DNA from: Stenotrophomonas maltophilia
Lineage (GTDB): Bacteria; Pseudomonadota; Gammaproteobacteria; Xanthomonadales; Xanthomonadaceae
Length of the DNA stretch: 32,493 nt
Assembly: GCA_002386405.1 (NCBI GenBank)
Contig: DGIP01000049.1
Coordinates: 1 to 32,493 of the forward strand
Direction of reading: 5' to 3'
This document shows, in pieces, positions 25,169 through 32,493 of the stretch (the first letter of the stretch is position 1; the number at the start of each line of letters is the position of its first letter). A program made the position numbers and the translations under genes. The notes under the pieces were generated by a model that did not search any database, was not told the origin of the DNA, and saw nothing but the letters and a program-made list of their open reading frames with translations.

Positions 25169-25304
25169 CACTTAGCGGGGTTGCGTTGCTTTTATCTCAC
25201 ATGCGTAGCTTACAAGCCAATTGACCGTGCTGATGTAGCATTAAAGCCTCATACAGGCACTTTAGGTTGCTTTTATTCATCATACAAACGACCCCAGCGC
25301 AGCC
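25169..25304 (-). promoter_or_regulatory. hipBA upstream region: candidate promoter and two direct repeats
   Basis: An AT-rich stretch. On the minus strand, TTGGCT (25220-25215), an 18-nt spacer and GATAAA (25196-25191) form a plausible promoter. The 11-mer ATAAAAGCAAC occurs twice on the minus strand (25195-25185 and 25276-25266), 81 bp apart. The copy nearest the gene overlaps the -10. HipB-type repressors bind repeated operators, so these are candidate autoregulatory sites. Confidence 0.45.
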
Positions 25305-25338
25305 ATGTAAACTCTCATGTCATTGCTACGGTTGACAG
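25305..25338 (+). promoter_or_regulatory. Candidate BirA operator upstream of bioB
   Basis: ATGTAAACT (25305-25313) and GGTTGACAG (25330-25338) are each 7 of 9 matches to the BirA half-sites TTGTAAACC and GGTTTACAA, separated by 16 nt, which by my recollection is the E. coli spacing. The right half contains TTGACA (25332-25337), a possible -35. BirA bound to biotinyl-AMP would therefore block the bio promoter. The -10 is not obvious. Confidence 0.55.
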
Positions 25339-25398
25339 TCCGTGCTGCATTTCACCAGACTGCCGCCCCTTCGTTCTCCAATCTGTCAGGACACACCC

Positions 25399-26433
25399 AT
25401 GGCTTCTGTCATCCGCCACGACTGGCACCCCGAGGAGCTGCTGGCGCTGTTCGAGCTGCCCTTCCCGGAGCTGCTGTACCGGGCGGCGGGCGTGCACCGG
25501 GAGCACTTCGATCCCACCGAGGTACAGGTCTCGACCCTGCTCTCGGTCAAGACCGGCGGCTGCCCGGAAGACTGCGCGTACTGCCCGCAGGCCCAGCGCT
25601 ATGACACCGGGGTGAGCGCACAGAAGCTGATGGCCACCGACGACGTGGTCGCCAAGGCCCGCCAAGCCAAGGCCGCCGGCGCGTCGCGGTTCTGCATGGG
25701 CGCGGCGTGGCGCTCGCCCAAGGACCGCGACATCCCCAAGGTGGCGGCGATGATCCGCGAGGTGAAGGCACTGGGGCTGGAAACCTGCGCCACGCTGGGC
25801 ATGCTCGACGGCGCGCAGGCCGTGGCCCTGCGCGAAGCCGGGCTGGACTACTACAACCACAACCTGGATACCGCGCCGGATTACTACGACTCGATCATCC
25901 ACACCCGCCAGTACCAGGACCGGCTGGATACGCTGGAACACGTGCGCGAGGCAGGGCTGAAGACCTGCTGCGGCGGCATCGTCGGCATGGGCGAAACCCG
26001 CGCGCACCGCGCCGGGCTGCTGCTGGCGCTGGCCAACCTGCCGGCGCACCCCGATTCGGTGCCGATCAACCGGCTGGTGCAGGTGGCCGGCACGCCGCTG
26101 CATGGAAGTGCCGAACTGGACCCGTTCGAGTTCGTGCGGATGATCGCCGTGGCGCGCATCGTGATGCCCAGGGCAATGGTGCGGCTGTCGGCCGGGCGCG
26201 AGGCAATGAGCGATGAGCTGCAGGCGCTGTGCTTCCTGGCCGGGGCCAACTCGATCTTCTACGGCGAAAAGCTGCTGACCACCGGCAACCCGGACACCGA
26301 ACGCGACCTGGCCCTGTTCAGGCGGCTGGGCCTGCGCCCGATGGCGGTGGAGGTGGATGCGGCCGGGCATGACCACCCCGGCACCGTGCATGCCGACATC
26401 ACCTGTGGCGGTGGTTGCGGACAAGCGGCCTGA
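25399..26433 (+). CDS. bioB: Biotin synthase
   Basis: A 344-residue radical-SAM enzyme inserting sulfur into dethiobiotin. The cluster-binding cysteines are C55, C59 and C62 ([10 protein letters not shown]). Other family segments are [70 protein letters not shown] and [17 protein letters not shown] 25399 follows AGGA by 7 nt; the upstream in-frame ATG at 25342 lies too close to the operator region and has no ribosome binding site. First gene of the biotin operon. Confidence 0.97.
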   Translation: MASVIRHDWHPEELLALFELPFPELLYRAAGVHREHFDPTEVQVSTLLSVKTGGCPEDCAYCPQAQRYDTGVSAQKLMATDDVVAKARQAKAAGASRFCMGAAWRSPKDRDIPKVAAMIREVKALGLETCATLGMLDGAQAVALREAGLDYYNHNLDTAPDYYDSIIHTRQYQDRLDTLEHVREAGLKTCCGGIVGMGETRAHRAGLLLALANLPAHPDSVPINRLVQVAGTPLHGSAELDPFEFVRMIAVARIVMPRAMVRLSAGREAMSDELQALCFLAGANSIFYGEKLLTTGNPDTERDLALFRRLGLRPMAVEVDAAGHDHPGTVHADITCGGGCGQAA

Positions 26434-26441
26434 GCCCTGCC

Positions 26442-26466
26442 CCGGGCGGTGCAGCGCAGCGCCCGG
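26442..26466 (+). other. Intercistronic hairpin between bioB and bioF
   Basis: CCGGGCG (26442-26448) and CGCCCGG (26460-26466) can pair around an 11-nt loop just after the bioB stop. No T-run follows. It could stabilise or trim the bioB message. Confidence 0.35.
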
Positions 26467-26512
26467 CAACCGGGTACGCTAGCTGCCCTGCCTGCCCATG
26501 ACATTGACGACC

Positions 26513-27724
26513 ATGGCCCGTACCGACCTGCACGACCGCATCCAGTCCCAGCGCAAGCTTCGCGACGCGCAGGGCCGTATCCGCGTGCGCCGCACGGTGA
26601 CCCGGCGCGATGGCGTGCGCCTGGAGGTCAATGGCCAATGGCTTACCGGCTTCTGCAGCAACGATTACCTGGGCCTGTCCCAGCAGTTCGGCGTGGTCAG
26701 CGCGTTGCAGGATGCCGCCGCGCGCGAAGGCGCCGGGGCAACCGCCTCGCACCTGATCTGCGGCCACCATGCGCTGCATGAAGCGCTGGAACAGGAAGTG
26801 GCCGATTGGTTGGGCTACCCGCGTGCGTTGCTGTTCGGCAGCGGCTTTACCGCCAACCTGGCGGTGCAGCAGGCGCTGCTCAGCGAAGAAGACGATGTGT
26901 GCGTGCAGGACCGGCTCAACCACGCCAGCCTGCTCGATGCCACGCGCCTGGCCGGCTGCCGCCTGCGCCGCTACCCGCACCTGGATACCGAAGGCGCGCT
27001 GCGCCAGCTCAAGCACGCGCCCGATGGCGCGGCGATGCTGGTCACCGATGGTGTCTTCAGCATGGATGGCGACATCGCCCCGCTGCGTTCGCTGTCCCTG
27101 GTGGCGCGCATGCAGGAAGCGCTGCTGTACGTGGACGACGCGCATGGCATTGGCGTGATCGGCGAACACGGCCGCGGCTGCGTGGCCGAAGCCGGGCTGG
27201 GCGTGGCCGATGTGCCGCTGCAGCTGGTCACGCTGGGCAAGGCATTGGGTGGCAGCGGCGCGCTGGTGGTGGGCGACGAGGCGATGATCCAGCACCTGGC
27301 CGAAACCGCGCGCCCCTACATCTACACCACGGCGGTGCCGCCGGCGCAGGCTGCCGCGGCATTGGCCGCCGTGAAGCTGGCACGCCGCGACGACTGGCGC
27401 CGCGAAAAGCTGGCCGAACTCGTCGGCGTGTTCCGTGCCGGCGCGCGCCAGCATGGGCTGGAACTGATGCCGTCGGACACGCCGATCCAGCCGCTGCTGT
27501 GCGGGGCCGAATCGACGGTGATGGCGTTGTCGGCCTCGCTGGAAGCGGCCGGGTTCCTGGTCAGCGCGATCCGTCCACCGACCGTACCCGAAGGCAAGGC
27601 GCGCCTGCGCGTGACCCTGTCGGCGCTGCACACGGTGCCGGAAGTGCGCGCGCTTACCGATGCCATCGCCCACGCACGCGACCAGGTGCTGCGCCAGCAG
27701 ACACTGGATGCGCTGAGCGCGTGA
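26513..27724 (+). CDS. bioF: 8-amino-7-oxononanoate synthase
   Basis: A 403-residue PLP enzyme that condenses pimeloyl-ACP (or CoA) with alanine. Motifs are [53 protein letters not shown] and [10 protein letters not shown] with Schiff-base Lys K243. ATG 26513 gives [11 protein letters not shown], which resembles the usual N-terminus in xanthomonads. ATG 26498 would add five residues, and neither has a clear Shine-Dalgarno. It lies 79 bp after bioB and just before bioH. Confidence 0.96.
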   Translation: MARTDLHDRIQSQRKLRDAQGRIRVRRTVTRRDGVRLEVNGQWLTGFCSNDYLGLSQQFGVVSALQDAAAREGAGATASHLICGHHALHEALEQEVADWLGYPRALLFGSGFTANLAVQQALLSEEDDVCVQDRLNHASLLDATRLAGCRLRRYPHLDTEGALRQLKHAPDGAAMLVTDGVFSMDGDIAPLRSLSLVARMQEALLYVDDAHGIGVIGEHGRGCVAEAGLGVADVPLQLVTLGKALGGSGALVVGDEAMIQHLAETARPYIYTTAVPPAQAAAALAAVKLARRDDWRREKLAELVGVFRAGARQHGLELMPSDTPIQPLLCGAESTVMALSASLEAAGFLVSAIRPPTVPEGKARLRVTLSALHTVPEVRALTDAIAHARDQVLRQQTLDALSA

Positions 27725-27746
27725 TGCAGGGCGGTTGGGTGTGAGC

Positions 27747-28508
27747 ATGCATATCGAGGTGGTCGGCAGCGGGCCGGCCCTGGTACTGATCCACGGCTGG
27801 GCCCTGCATGGCGGCGTGTTCGCACCGCTGGTGGAGCGGCTGTCGGCGCAGTTCGAGCTGCACCTGGTCGACCTGCCCGGGCATGGCAACAGCCGCGACG
27901 ATGCCACCCCGCTGCGGCTGCCGTTCGTGGTCGGCGCGATTGCCGCCGCGACCCCGCCGGCGGTGTGGTGTGGCTGGTCACTGGGTGGCCTGTTCGCCCT
28001 GCATGCGGCGGCCACGCTGCCCAAGGTGCGCGGGCTGGCTATGATCGCGGCCACGCCGCGCTTCGTGCGTGGCGAGGACTGGCCGCACGCCGTGGAAACC
28101 TCGGTCTTCGAACAGTTCGGCCAGGACCTGGCGCAGGACTATCGCGGCACGCTGGAGCGCTTCCTGGCCCTGGATGCGATGGGCTCCGAACACGCCCGGC
28201 AGGAACTGCGCACCCTGCGCGCGGCGCTGGTGGCGCGCGGTGAGCCCGCCCCGCGCGCCCTGCAGGAAGGCCTGCGCCTGCTGGAAAGTACCGACCTGCG
28301 CGGTGCCCTGCCCGGCCTGCCCGTGCCCAGCCTATGGCTGGCCGGGCAGCGCGACCGGCTGGTCTCGGCGCGGGCGATGCAGGCCGCTGCGGCTCTGGCA
28401 CCGCGTTCCAGCGTACATGTAGTGGCCCATGGCGGACACGCGCCGTTCCTGGGCCACACCGACGAGGTGGCGGCGCAGCTGCAACACTTCGTTGCCTCGC
28501 TTTCCTGA
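27747..28508 (+). CDS. bioH: Pimeloyl-ACP methyl ester carboxylesterase
   Basis: A 253-residue alpha/beta hydrolase that cleaves the methyl group from pimeloyl-ACP methyl ester and so ends the BioC-started chain. The catalytic triad is S78 (GWSLGG), D203 (GQRDRLV) and H231 (HGGHAPF). LIHGWALHGGVF near the N-terminus is characteristic of BioH. ATG 27747 was chosen; a GTG two codons upstream is possible. Starts 22 nt after bioF. Confidence 0.95.
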   Translation: MHIEVVGSGPALVLIHGWALHGGVFAPLVERLSAQFELHLVDLPGHGNSRDDATPLRLPFVVGAIAAATPPAVWCGWSLGGLFALHAAATLPKVRGLAMIAATPRFVRGEDWPHAVETSVFEQFGQDLAQDYRGTLERFLALDAMGSEHARQELRTLRAALVARGEPAPRALQEGLRLLESTDLRGALPGLPVPSLWLAGQRDRLVSARAMQAAAALAPRSSVHVVAHGGHAPFLGHTDEVAAQLQHFVASLS

Positions 28509-28566
28509 CCCACCCACGCGCGCATCGCCGATCATGTACGCCTGTCCCCTGTTACGGAGCTGATGC

Positions 28567-29349
28567 ATGGACCTTGGAATCGCCGGCCGCTGGGCCCTCG
28601 TCTGCGCCGCCAGCAAAGGCTTGGGGCTGGGCTGCGCACGCGCCCTGGCGCGCGAAGGGGTGAACGTGGTGATCGCCGCCCGGGGTGAGGAAGCCCTGGC
28701 CCGCGCCGGTGACGAACTCCGGGCACTGCCGGGCGCCGGCAAGGTCATCACGGTGGTCGCCGACGTCACCACCGAGGCCGGCCGCGCGGCGGCGCTGGCC
28801 GCCTGCCCGCAGGTGGACATCCTGGTCAACAACGCCGGCGGGCCGCCTGCTGGCGACTTCCGCCAGTTCGAGCGCGAGGACTGGATCGCCGCGCTGGACG
28901 CGAACATGCTGGCGCCGATCGCGCTGATCCGTGCCACCGTGGACGGCATGATCGAGCGCGGCTTCGGACGCGTGGTCAACATCACCTCCTCGTCGGTGAA
29001 GGCACCCATCGACATCCTGGGCCTGTCCAATGGCGCACGCTCGGGCCTGACCGGCTTCGTGGCCGGGCTGGCGCGCCGCACCGTGGCCCACAACGTCACC
29101 CTCAACAACCTGCTGCCCGGCCAGTTCGACACCGACCGGCTGCGCGGCAACTTCGCCTACATGGCCCAGCAGCAGGGCGTGGATGCCGGCCAGATCGCCG
29201 AGCGCAAGCGCACCCACATTCCGGCCGGGCGCTTCGGCACCGCCGATGAATTCGGCGCGGCGTGCGCGTTCCTGTGCAGCGCGCAGTCGGGTTACATCAC
29301 CGGGCAGAACCTGTTGATTGATGGCGGCGCCTACCCGGGCACGTTCTGA
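28567..29349 (+). CDS. SDR-like protein lacking the catalytic Tyr/Lys
   Basis: A 260-residue Rossmann protein of the short-chain dehydrogenase family. The N-terminal nucleotide loop is CAASKGLGLGCARALA rather than TGxxxGxG. DILVNNAGGPPAGDF and the C-terminal ITGQNLLIDGGAYPG are intact. At the YxxxK site the sequence is LSNGARSGL: S154 stands where Tyr is expected and R158 where Lys is expected. This matches an SDR-like subgroup described as lacking the classical tetrad. It sits between bioH and bioC, 58 bp after bioH, so it is co-transcribed with biotin synthesis genes. A role in ACP-linked pimelate precursor handling is possible but unproven. The sequence gives no substrate. Confidence 0.85.
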   Translation: MDLGIAGRWALVCAASKGLGLGCARALAREGVNVVIAARGEEALARAGDELRALPGAGKVITVVADVTTEAGRAAALAACPQVDILVNNAGGPPAGDFRQFEREDWIAALDANMLAPIALIRATVDGMIERGFGRVVNITSSSVKAPIDILGLSNGARSGLTGFVAGLARRTVAHNVTLNNLLPGQFDTDRLRGNFAYMAQQQGVDAGQIAERKRTHIPAGRFGTADEFGAACAFLCSAQSGYITGQNLLIDGGAYPGTF

Positions 29350-29357
29350 GTTTTCGT

Positions 29358-29382
29358 CGCACGACCAACGGTCGTGCGCTAC
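29358..29382 (-). repeat. SMAG-type palindrome between SDR and bioC
   Basis: On the minus strand it reads GTAG, then the stem CGCACGACC / GGTCGTGCG (9 bp, 3-nt loop). The GTAG head and size match the SMAG family, with a stem sequence different from the three copies near the tRNA. It lies in the intercistronic gap before bioC. Confidence 0.65.
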
Positions 29383-29414
29383 CGCATGCTTCTGTTTTGT
29401 GTAGTGAGCCTTAC

Positions 29415-30299
29415 ATGACCGCCAGCTTCGATCCCCAGCACGTCCGCCGCGCGTTTTCGCGCGCCGCCAGCAGTTACGACGCCGCCGCTGCCCTGCAGCG
29501 CGAGGTGGAAAAGCGGCTGCTCGAATCGCTGGACTACCTGGAAAGCCGGCAGCCGGAGGTGGTGCTGGACGTGGGCAGCGGCACCGGCCACGCCAGCGCG
29601 GCCATGAAGAAGCGTTGGCCGAAGGCGCTGGTGATCGCGCTGGACATGGCCGAGCCGATGCTGCGCGAAGCGAAGAAGCAGGCGGGCTGGTGGAAGCCGT
29701 TCACACGCGTGTGCGGAGATGCACAGGCGCTGCCGCTGCGCGACCAGAGCGTGGATGTGATCTACAGCAACCTGTGCCTGCAGTGGGTGGAGGACCTGCC
29801 GGCGGTGTTCGCCGGTTTCCGCCGCGTGCTCAAGCCCGGCGGGCTGCTGGTGTGTTCCACGTTCGGCCCGGAAACGCTGATCGAGCTGCGCGATGCATTT
29901 GCCAGCGCCGACGACACCTCGCACGTGAGCCGGTTCCCGCCGATTGCGCAGTTCGGCGATGCGCTGATGATGTCCGGCTTCCGCGACCCGGTGCTGGACC
30001 GCGACCTGTTCACCCTGACCTATCCCGACATGGATGCGCTGATGCGCGAGCTGCGCGCGATTGGTGCGACCAATGCACGCCAGGATCGCCGGCATACGCT
30101 GACCGGGCGCGGCAGGTTCGCGGCAGCGCGCGCCGCCTATGAACCGCTGCGCCGCGACGACGGCACGCTGCCGAGCAGCTGGGAAGTGATCTACGCGCAC
30201 GCATGGGCGCCGGATGCCGGCGCGCCGATTCGCGAGCGCGGGCAGGATGTGGCCAGCGTGCCGGTGTCGGCGATTCCGATCCGACGCAAGACCACCTGA
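29415..30299 (+). CDS. bioC: Malonyl-ACP O-methyltransferase
   Basis: A 294-residue SAM-dependent methyltransferase that methylates malonyl-ACP and so lets fatty acid synthesis build the pimeloyl chain. Landmarks are VRRAFSRAASSYDAAAALQ (typical BioC start), VLDVGSGTGHAS with D52 in the SAM loop, IALDMAEPMLREA, DAQALPLRDQSVDVIYSNL and LQWVEDLP. ATG 29415 was chosen over 29397 because it gives the normal family start. It completes the biotin gene set here; bioA and bioD are not in this window. Confidence 0.95.
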   Translation: MTASFDPQHVRRAFSRAASSYDAAAALQREVEKRLLESLDYLESRQPEVVLDVGSGTGHASAAMKKRWPKALVIALDMAEPMLREAKKQAGWWKPFTRVCGDAQALPLRDQSVDVIYSNLCLQWVEDLPAVFAGFRRVLKPGGLLVCSTFGPETLIELRDAFASADDTSHVSRFPPIAQFGDALMMSGFRDPVLDRDLFTLTYPDMDALMRELRAIGATNARQDRRHTLTGRGRFAAARAAYEPLRRDDGTLPSSWEVIYAHAWAPDAGAPIRERGQDVASVPVSAIPIRRKTT

Positions 30300-30320
30300 C
30301 CAACCAAAAAACCGGTCAGG
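30295..30320. terminator. Bidirectional hairpin at convergent bioC/DUF218 ends
   Basis: CCTGACC (30295-30301) and GGTCAGG (30314-30320) form a 7-bp stem around a 12-nt loop holding an A-run. Each arm contains a stop codon: bioC TGA (30297-30299) and the opposite-strand TGA (30316-30318). It is a compact shared 3' end for the two convergent genes; terminator activity is inferred. Confidence 0.5.
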
Positions 30321-30927
30321 AACCGTTCGCGGAGGGGAACATGTCGCGATGGAAGAAATAGATTTCCTGCGCCAGGAACTTCCAGCTGGTGTGGAAGCTG
30401 CGGAAGCGTGTGCTCGGCGTTGACGAGGCCAGCGCATCGATGCCCAGTTCGCGCGCCAGCCGCAGCGCGCGGGCCATGTGCAGCGGGTCGCTGACGATGA
30501 TCACCCGGTGCAGCTTGTGCTGGTCCATCAACAGGCGCGCTTCAACCAGGTTCTGGCGGGTGGTGCGCGAGGCGGTTTCGATCAGGATCGCGTCTTCCGG
30601 CACGCCCTGCTTCAACGCGTAACGGCGCGCCACCTGCGATTCGGAAAAGCGCGCGCCGGTACCGCCGTAGCCGCCGGTGAAGATCAGCAGCGGCGCATAG
30701 CCCTGGCGGTACAGATCCAGCCCATGCCGGATGCGTTCTTCGAACACCGGTGACGGCTTGGCATCGTAGGCCGCCGCACCCAGCACGATGATCGCGTCGG
30801 CCTTGGCCGCCTGGTCGCGCTCGCCGACCCACACGATCCAGGCCGTGACGCACAGCAGCCACGCCGCCAGCAGCATGCACAGCCGCCACAGCCAACCCAC
30901 CAGCCCGACCCGTGCGCGCCGGGTCAT
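30316..30927 (-). CDS. DUF218 (YdcF/SanA-like) membrane-anchored protein
   Basis: A 203-residue protein with one N-terminal transmembrane helix (about 10-32; GLVGWLWRLCMLLAAWLLCV) and a soluble DUF218 domain: DAIIVLGAAAYDAKPSPVFEERI, PLLIFTGGYGG, SESQVARRYAL, ASRTTRQNLVEARLLM and VIIVSDPLHMARALRLA. Relatives include SanA, ElyC and YdcF, linked to envelope integrity; the reaction is unknown. ATG 30927 overlaps the stop of the upstream PLP gene by ATGA, so the start is coupled. ATG 30939 is an alternative. Confidence 0.85.
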   Translation of the reverse strand: MTRRARVGLVGWLWRLCMLLAAWLLCVTAWIVWVGERDQAAKADAIIVLGAAAYDAKPSPVFEERIRHGLDLYRQGYAPLLIFTGGYGGTGARFSESQVARRYALKQGVPEDAILIETASRTTRQNLVEARLLMDQHKLHRVIIVSDPLHMARALRLARELGIDALASSTPSTRFRSFHTSWKFLAQEIYFFHRDMFPSANGS

Positions 30928-31883
30928 GCCGCGGCCCATGGCAGGGCGACCAGGTCGACGTTGCCGCCGGACAGCACCACGCCCACCCGCTGCCCGGCAA
31001 ACCGCGCCGGCTGGGACAGGATCGCGGCCAGGGCGATCGCCGAGGACGGCTCCACCACCTGCTTGAGCACCTGCCACAGCAGGCGCATGGCCGCCACGGT
31101 GGCCGCATCGTCCACCGTGATCACCTCGGCCGCGCCGTGCAGCAGCGCGAAGTTCGGCGCACCGAGGGTGCCGCGCAGGCCATCGCAGATCGTATCGGGG
31201 GTGAAGTCCAGGCGGCGCTCGCCGGCGGCCAGCGAACGGGCCGTATCGGCCGCGCCCTCCGGTTCGGCCAGCACCAGCTGCGTGCCCGGGGCCGCCGCCT
31301 GCAGCGCCAGACGTGTTCCGGCCGCCAGGCCACCGCCGCCCACCGGCACCACCAGGGTGTCGAACGGGCCGTGGCTGCCCAGCAGCTCCAGCGCCGCCGT
31401 GCCCTGCCCGGCGATCACGTGGGAATCGGTGTACGGATGGACCAGGGTGGCGCCGGTCTCGGCCTCGACCTGGGCGCACATCGCCTCGCGTGCGGCGATG
31501 GTCGGTTCGCAGCGCCACAGGGTGGCGCCATGGCGCACGATGTTGGCCAGCTTGGCTGCTACCGCGCCTTCCGGCACCACCACGTGGCAGGCGATGCCCC
31601 GGGTGCGCGCGGCCAGTGCCAACGCCGCACCATGGTTGCCCGACGAATGGGTGACCACCCCGCGCGCGGCCACGGCCCCGGGCAGCGCCCAGACCGCGTT
31701 GCAGGCACCACGGAACTTGAAGGCACCGCCGCGCTGCAGGTGCTCGGCCTTGAACGCCAGCCGCGCCCCGCTCAACGCGTCCAGCACCTGCGACTGCAGC
31801 ACCGGGGTGACGCTGGCGTGCGGCGCGATCCGCGCAGCGGCGGCCAACAGGTCATCGGCGCAGGGCAAGGATGAATCGGTCAT
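30924..31883 (-). CDS. PLP-dependent threonine/serine dehydratase-like enzyme
   Basis: A 319-residue fold-type II PLP enzyme. Schiff-base Lys is K56 in GGAFKFRGA, the substrate loop is SSGNHGAALA, and the phosphate-binding glycines are PVGGGGLAAG. A C-terminal SGGNVD is present. No ACT domain follows, so it resembles catabolic threonine dehydratases, serine racemases or hydroxyaspartate ammonia-lyases. Sequence alone does not separate these. It uses ATG 31883 without a clear Shine-Dalgarno and overlaps the DUF218 gene by 4 bp. Confidence 0.87.
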   Translation of the reverse strand: MTDSSLPCADDLLAAAARIAPHASVTPVLQSQVLDALSGARLAFKAEHLQRGGAFKFRGACNAVWALPGAVAARGVVTHSSGNHGAALALAARTRGIACHVVVPEGAVAAKLANIVRHGATLWRCEPTIAAREAMCAQVEAETGATLVHPYTDSHVIAGQGTAALELLGSHGPFDTLVVPVGGGGLAAGTRLALQAAAPGTQLVLAEPEGAADTARSLAAGERRLDFTPDTICDGLRGTLGAPNFALLHGAAEVITVDDAATVAAMRLLWQVLKQVVEPSSAIALAAILSQPARFAGQRVGVVLSGGNVDLVALPWAAA

Positions 31884-31995
31884 GACACAAGATTAACGTG
31901 CCACGATGGCAACCGTTCATCCGGCCCGGGCAAAGTTAAGGGCCGATTCAATGCGGCGGCCTGAAGCTGGGCCCATACCCTAGGGGGACCCTTTC
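31884..31995. other. Divergent spacer upstream of dehydratase-like and lipoprotein genes
   Basis: 112 bp with no gene. GGGGGA at 31983-31988 serves as ribosome binding site for the lipoprotein. No promoter pair was convincing by eye. Confidence 0.35.
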
Positions 31996-32493
31996 ATGAA
32001 AATGCGCCTGATGCTTGCCGGCAGCCTGTTGCTGACGCTGTCCGGTTGCGCGACCTACGACTACGTGGGCGGCGGTGGTGGTGGCAACGGCTACTACCAC
32101 GGCGCCCCGTCGGTGGAGTACCGCTATCCCGCCGGCTACCCGTACGGCTACGGCAGCGGCTACTACGGTGGCGGCGGCTATTACGGTTATGGCGGCTACG
32201 GTGGCTACAGCAACTACCCGATCTACCGGCCGTACCCGAACTACCGCCCGCCGCACAACCACCGCCCGCCGCCGCGCCCGGGCAACGGCAATGGGGGCCA
32301 GGTGCGCCCGCCGGACCGTCCGCGCCCGCCCTACAACGGCGGTTCGCCGTGGCGGAACATGGATTCGGTGGGGTCGCGCCCGCCGCGCCAGGACCGCCCG
32401 CCGCAGCAGCGCCCCCAGGTGCAGCAGCAGCGTCCGGTGAGCGCGCCGCAGTCCCGGCCCAACCCGCCGGCGCAGCGGAGCAACGGCTCGCCG
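31996..32493 (+). CDS. Low-complexity Tyr/Gly- and Pro/Arg-rich lipoprotein (partial)
   Basis: The frame is open from ATG 31996 to the window edge (166 codons, no stop). The N-terminus is a lipoprotein signal: MKMRLMLAGSLLLTLSGC with lipobox LSGC, so Cys18 would be lipidated. Residues about 20-80 are Tyr- and Gly-rich, with runs such as YGGGGYYGYGGYGGY. From about 80 onward it becomes Pro/Arg/Gln-rich with repeated RPP or PPR units. Such composition suggests a disordered, positively charged periplasmic or surface region. No family can be named. The 3' end is missing. Confidence 0.75.
   Translation, partial: MKMRLMLAGSLLLTLSGCATYDYVGGGGGGNGYYHGAPSVEYRYPAGYPYGYGSGYYGGGGYYGYGGYGGYSNYPIYRPYPNYRPPHNHRPPPRPGNGNGGQVRPPDRPRPPYNGGSPWRNMDSVGSRPPRQDRPPQQRPQVQQQRPVSAPQSRPNPPAQRSNGSP

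Noticed and set aside
1..32493. CRISPR array, rRNA, intact insertion sequence or prophage
   Set aside because: No regularly spaced repeats, rRNA sequence, transposase or phage structural genes were seen on either strand.

Overview
The window looks like chromosomal DNA from a Xanthomonadaceae gammaproteobacterium, most likely Stenotrophomonas. The evidence is the very high GC with strong third-position G/C, several short GTAG-headed palindromes of the SMAG type described in S. maltophilia, the comF / bioB-bioF-bioH-SDR-bioC arrangement, and a large TonB receptor serving a sugar-utilisation locus.

Layout. 1-3756 (+): the 3' end of a type I restriction-modification M-like subunit, then a full-length R-like subunit. 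Both keep the family fold, but the visible catalytic motifs are substituted: M motif IV, and in R the nuclease, Walker A, Walker B and motif VI. 3732-6073 (-): a short-chain fatty acid permease (AtoE type) downstream of ubiA. 6227-6303: tRNA-Arg(CCG), then three SMAG-type palindromes. 6475-20x kb: a divergent N-acetylgalactosamine (GalNAc) locus. Its left arm (-) is a GH31 glycosidase, a TonB-dependent receptor and a GH109 glycosidase. Its right arm (+) is a SIS-domain isomerase/deaminase (AgaS), a ROK kinase (AgaK), a GatZ/KbaZ-like protein (AgaZ), a DeoR regulator (AgaR), an amidohydrolase deacetylase (NagA/AgaA) and an MFS permease (to 21923). The 323-bp divergent promoter region carries TTGACAT elements with TTTCGA-type repeats.

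21939-23270 (-): an HdeD-like membrane protein and ComF. 23391-25168 (-): a hipB-hipA toxin-antitoxin pair that appears inserted between comF and the biotin genes. 25305-25338: a likely BirA operator. 25399-30299 (+): bioB, bioF, bioH, an SDR-like protein lacking the catalytic Tyr/Lys, and bioC. 30316-31883 (-): a PLP threonine/serine dehydratase-like enzyme overlapping a YdcF/SanA-type DUF218 protein. 31996-end (+): a Tyr/Gly- then Pro/Arg-rich lipoprotein, cut by the window edge.

How the genes fit together. In the GalNAc locus, secreted glycosidases would release terminal alpha-GalNAc, the TonB receptor would import glycans, and the MFS permease would carry free GalNAc across the inner membrane. 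AgaK, AgaA, AgaS and AgaZ would then phosphorylate, deacetylate, isomerise/deaminate and process the product toward triose phosphates. The most unusual region is the apparently catalytically dead but intact restriction-modification pair at the left edge.
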